Source: Pseudomonadota bacterium
GTDB lineage: Bacteria > Pseudomonadota > Alphaproteobacteria > Parvibaculales > Parvibaculaceae
Length of the DNA: 15,120 bases
Assembly (NCBI GenBank): GCA_021780275.1
Contig: JAJXZC010000752.1
Location: 1 to 15,120 of the forward strand
Direction: 5' to 3'
In this document: in pieces, positions 13,541 to 15,120 of the stretch
How positions within the stretch are numbered: the first letter of the stretch is position 1
How the letters are laid out: each line of letters opens with the position of its first letter
The notes under the pieces: model-generated
What the model was told of the DNA's origin: nothing
What the model saw: the letters and a program-made list of their open reading frames with translations, nothing else
Database searches by the model: none
Position numbers and translations under genes: made by a program

Positions 13541-13911
13541 ACCAGGCGCTGATCCGCATTCGGCCTCGGGCTTCGGACGCCGATCTTCTCGAAGAGATGG
13601 GAGCGGCTTTCATCAAAGCGTGGAACGCGGGCGAACCATCAAGTCCAACCGCCACGTTCACGTTTACCTCGCCAGCCCAGCTTTTTTCGGTCATTAGCCC
13701 GAAGCGCTGGGAGCTCATCGAGCACTTGCAAAAAATCGGTCCTTCGACGATCCGTGGACTGGCAAAATCGCTTGGTCGCGATGTTCGTCGGGTTCATGAC
13801 GATGTGACCGCGCTGATTGAATGGGGTATCGCGGAGCGCACCAAGGACGACAAGGTGTGCATTCCCTACGACGTCATTCATGCCGATTTCGATTTGCGCG
13901 CTGTTGCGTGA
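13537..13911 (+). CDS. tumA: TumA-family antitoxin with winged helix-turn-helix
   Basis: Antitoxin and probable autorepressor of the TumE-TumA pair. The C-terminal part is a winged-HTH of the HVO_A0114/MarR-like kind: SPAQLFSVISPKRWELIEHLQ (about 45-65), PSTIRGLAKSLGRDVRRVHDDVTALIEWGIAERT (69-102, helix-turn-helix and following helix) and a beta wing with DDKVCIPYDVIHADF. The N-terminal 40 residues are flexible and probably contact the toxin. It has a strong ribosome site, GGAGG about 6 nt before ATG 13537, much better than that of tumE, which would give an antitoxin excess from a shared transcript. Length 124 residues. It converges with the ihfA-like gene, leaving 20 bp. Confidence 0.8.
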   Translation: MNQALIRIRPRASDADLLEEMGAAFIKAWNAGEPSSPTATFTFTSPAQLFSVISPKRWELIEHLQKIGPSTIRGLAKSLGRDVRRVHDDVTALIEWGIAERTKDDKVCIPYDVIHADFDLRAVA

Positions 13912-13931
13912 CGGATCTTCCCAAAGGTGCG

Positions 13932-14330
13932 CTAATCTTCTCGTTGGGCGGCTCCGCCATTGAGGCGCGCGATCAGCGTTGGCGACGGCCTGAAAACCAG
14001 AACCCGGCGGGCTGAAATTTTCGCCGTGACGCCGTTGCGTGGATTGCGGCCGACGCGCTCGCGCTTGCGGCGCGTGGAAAAGTTCCCGAAGGAACGCAGC
14101 TTCACCGGATCGTCGCGCAGCAGTGCGCCGACGATTTCTTCCAGCGTCGTTTCAAAAATCTCGCGTGCTTGCGCCCGCGACAGCATTGGGCATGCCCTAT
14201 AAACCGCATCCAGCAGTTCGACCCTCGTCACCGTGTTGGTGTCGACGGCCGCGCTTGCGAACTCGTCCGAACAACAGGCGCTCGGACCCGGCTGTATAAG
14301 TTGCTGAGGTCGATTACGAAATTGATCCAT
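13932..14330 (-). CDS. ihfA: Integration host factor alpha-like DNA-bending protein
   Basis: HU/IHF-family protein that bends DNA at specific sites, assisting recombination, replication initiation and transcription. The core (about residues 34-125) has the typical order: TRVELLDAVY helix, SRAQAREIFETTLEEIVGALL, KLRSFGNFSTRRKRERVGRNPRNG with the intercalating-arm RNPRNG, and ISARRVLVFRPSPTLIARLNG. ISARRV..FRP is alpha-subunit-like rather than beta. The start ATG 14330 has AGGA 8 nt upstream, giving 132 residues with an unusual 33-residue N-terminal extension (MDQFRNRPQQLIQPG..., two Cys); an internal GTG just before TRVELL would give the normal length. As a plasmid copy, it may pair with chromosomal IHF-beta or act alone. 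Confidence 0.85.
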   Translation of the reverse strand: MDQFRNRPQQLIQPGPSACCSDEFASAAVDTNTVTRVELLDAVYRACPMLSRAQAREIFETTLEEIVGALLRDDPVKLRSFGNFSTRRKRERVGRNPRNGVTAKISARRVLVFRPSPTLIARLNGGAAQRED

Positions 14331-14464
14331 CGCGAATTCCTGCGTGAGCCGCCACGGTCGAGGCGAGGCGGATTTGCACCTCTTCGCCGAGAGCTAAACG
14401 GGTCATTTGTAACATTTGAAGGCCTGGCGATGAGAATTGTTTCTCCATCACCGGGCGCCTGTGC

Positions 14465-14716
14465 TCAGGAAGAGGCTTCCTGCCGAAGCTTCTTATCTTT
14501 CCGTTTGGCGGCCTCGGCGGTGGCGCGGCTGAAAAGGTGACGAGGGATGTTGATCAAGGCAAAGCGCCGCCGTTCTTCTGGCAATTCCTCGGTGTCGGCC
14601 TCGATGAAAATCTCCACTGTTTCCTCGCTCGCATGAATTTCGACTCGCAATGCGCTTTCGTCGAAATCGACTTCGTGCCGCCGTCCAGATTTGCCGCGGA
14701 TAATCGCGTGGGACAT
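14465..14716 (-). CDS. Small unrecognised acidic/basic protein
   Basis: I do not recognise this 83-residue protein. It begins MSHAIIRGKSGRRHEVDFDES, has an acidic middle (ASEETVEIFIEADTEELPEE) that alternates like beta strands (ALRVEIHASEETVEIFIEAD), and ends in a basic helix (FSRATAEAAKRKDKKLRQEASS). No signal peptide or membrane segment. The ribosome site is weak. It precedes the ihfA-like gene by 134 bp on the same strand and follows the GNAT gene by 110 bp. The balanced composition and strand-like pattern argue for a real gene over the overlapping Arg-rich frame. Confidence 0.5.
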   Translation of the reverse strand: MSHAIIRGKSGRRHEVDFDESALRVEIHASEETVEIFIEADTEELPEERRRFALINIPRHLFSRATAEAAKRKDKKLRQEASS

Positions 14717-14826
14717 TGTCGTGCTCGTTAGAGGTTCGGGTGATCGGGAAAGGCCGAGGCAAGCCTTGGGATAAATTGCGCAACCGTCTTCGCCGGAATG
14801 TTGCCGAGCGTGTTCAATGTCGGCGG

Positions 14827-15120
14827 TCAGAGCCGACCCGCATTTTGCAGTTCCGCCGCGAACGTGGCCAACGACATCACCAGGGTGAGAGGTGCGTCAT
14901 GGAGCCGCAGGGCCCCGAATTCGGCGTACCATTTGGCGGCGCGCTGGTTCTTGGCGTCGATGACAAGAACGACGCCGCCCACTTCCGTCGCCGCGAGGAT
15001 GCAGCGCCTGGCGGCGGCGGCAAGAAGCTGTCCACCAAGCCCCTGCCCCCGCAGTTCGATATGAATGGCGAGTCGCGCCAATCGATAGCCGGGCACGTCA
15101 TGACGGGCGAGGCCGCGGCG
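14827..15120 (-). CDS. GNAT acetyltransferase, TacT-toxin type (5' part outside window)
   Basis: C-terminal 97 residues of a Gcn5-type N-acetyltransferase, open to the right edge. Visible parts are RRGLARHDVPGYRLARLAI (strand 4 region), the acetyl-CoA pyrophosphate loop RGQGLGG, the helix LLAAAARRCILAATEVGG, VVLVIDAKNQRAAKWYAEFGALRL with the Tyr often acting as general acid, and a short end PLTLVMSL. The VPxYRLARLA...RGQGLG...DAKN..A..WY order is that of TacT/AtaT-like toxins, which acetylate the amino acid on charged tRNAs and are paired with a DUF1778 ribbon-helix-helix antitoxin gene directly upstream; that would lie beyond 15120. The GTG at 15096 is internal, not the start. Confidence 0.78.
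   Translation of the reverse strand, partial: RRGLARHDVPGYRLARLAIHIELRGQGLGGQLLAAAARRCILAATEVGGVVLVIDAKNQRAAKWYAEFGALRLHDAPLTLVMSLATFAAELQNAGRL

Noticed and set aside
1..15120. CRISPR array, tRNA or rRNA genes
   Set aside because: No regularly spaced direct repeats with unique spacers (the IS21 end units are adjacent and degenerate), and no tRNA or rRNA signatures were seen on either strand.

Overview
The window looks like part of an alphaproteobacterial secondary replicon (plasmid or chromid) of the repABC type, probably from Rhizobiales; I cannot name the genus. The evidence is a complete repA-repB-repC operon with three identical copies of a repABC-type parS palindrome, a counter-transcribed RNA between repB and repC, and a high-GC chromosome-like codon style.

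Layout. 2-886: tyrosine recombinase, open to the left edge. 887-1376: non-coding repA leader with two parS sites and a likely promoter. 1377-5019: repA, repB (third parS inside its 5' end), antisense RNA plus an SD-sequestering hairpin, and repC with a relatively AT-rich stretch that could be the origin. 5034-5573: unrecognised gene convergent with repC. 5777-7165 (minus): membrane acyltransferase followed by a TrbM-like exported Cys protein. 7301-7651: plasmid-type single-stranded DNA-binding protein.

7773-11614 is an IS21-family element flanked by a 7-bp target duplication. It carries a nested, apparently intact IS256-family element (9957-11386) that landed in the first codons of istA and made its own 8-bp duplication; removing it restores the istA reading frame from a start codon. 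Independently, istA and istB are joined by an internal deletion, so the IS21 element is defective in istA.

11822-15120 is a stress, defence and plasmid-maintenance region: a zinc-ribbon/TIR protein (minus) with a near-perfect CIRCE (HrcA operator) 80 bp upstream of its start; a 5'-truncated VapC toxin; a TumE-TumA toxin-antitoxin pair with palindromes at its promoter; an IHF-alpha-like protein; a small acidic unknown; and the C-terminal part of a GNAT acetyltransferase of the TacT-toxin type, cut by the right edge.

How it fits together: repABC with parS and the antisense RNA sets copy number and segregation; recombinase, Ssb and IHF are plausible accessory DNA-handling factors for the replicon; the toxin-like genes would favour retention. 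The least expected item is the CIRCE operator in front of a TIR gene with no groESL nearby, which suggests chaperone/heat-shock control of a putative immune or NAD-hydrolysing protein. Findings rest on reading the sequence; no database search was run.
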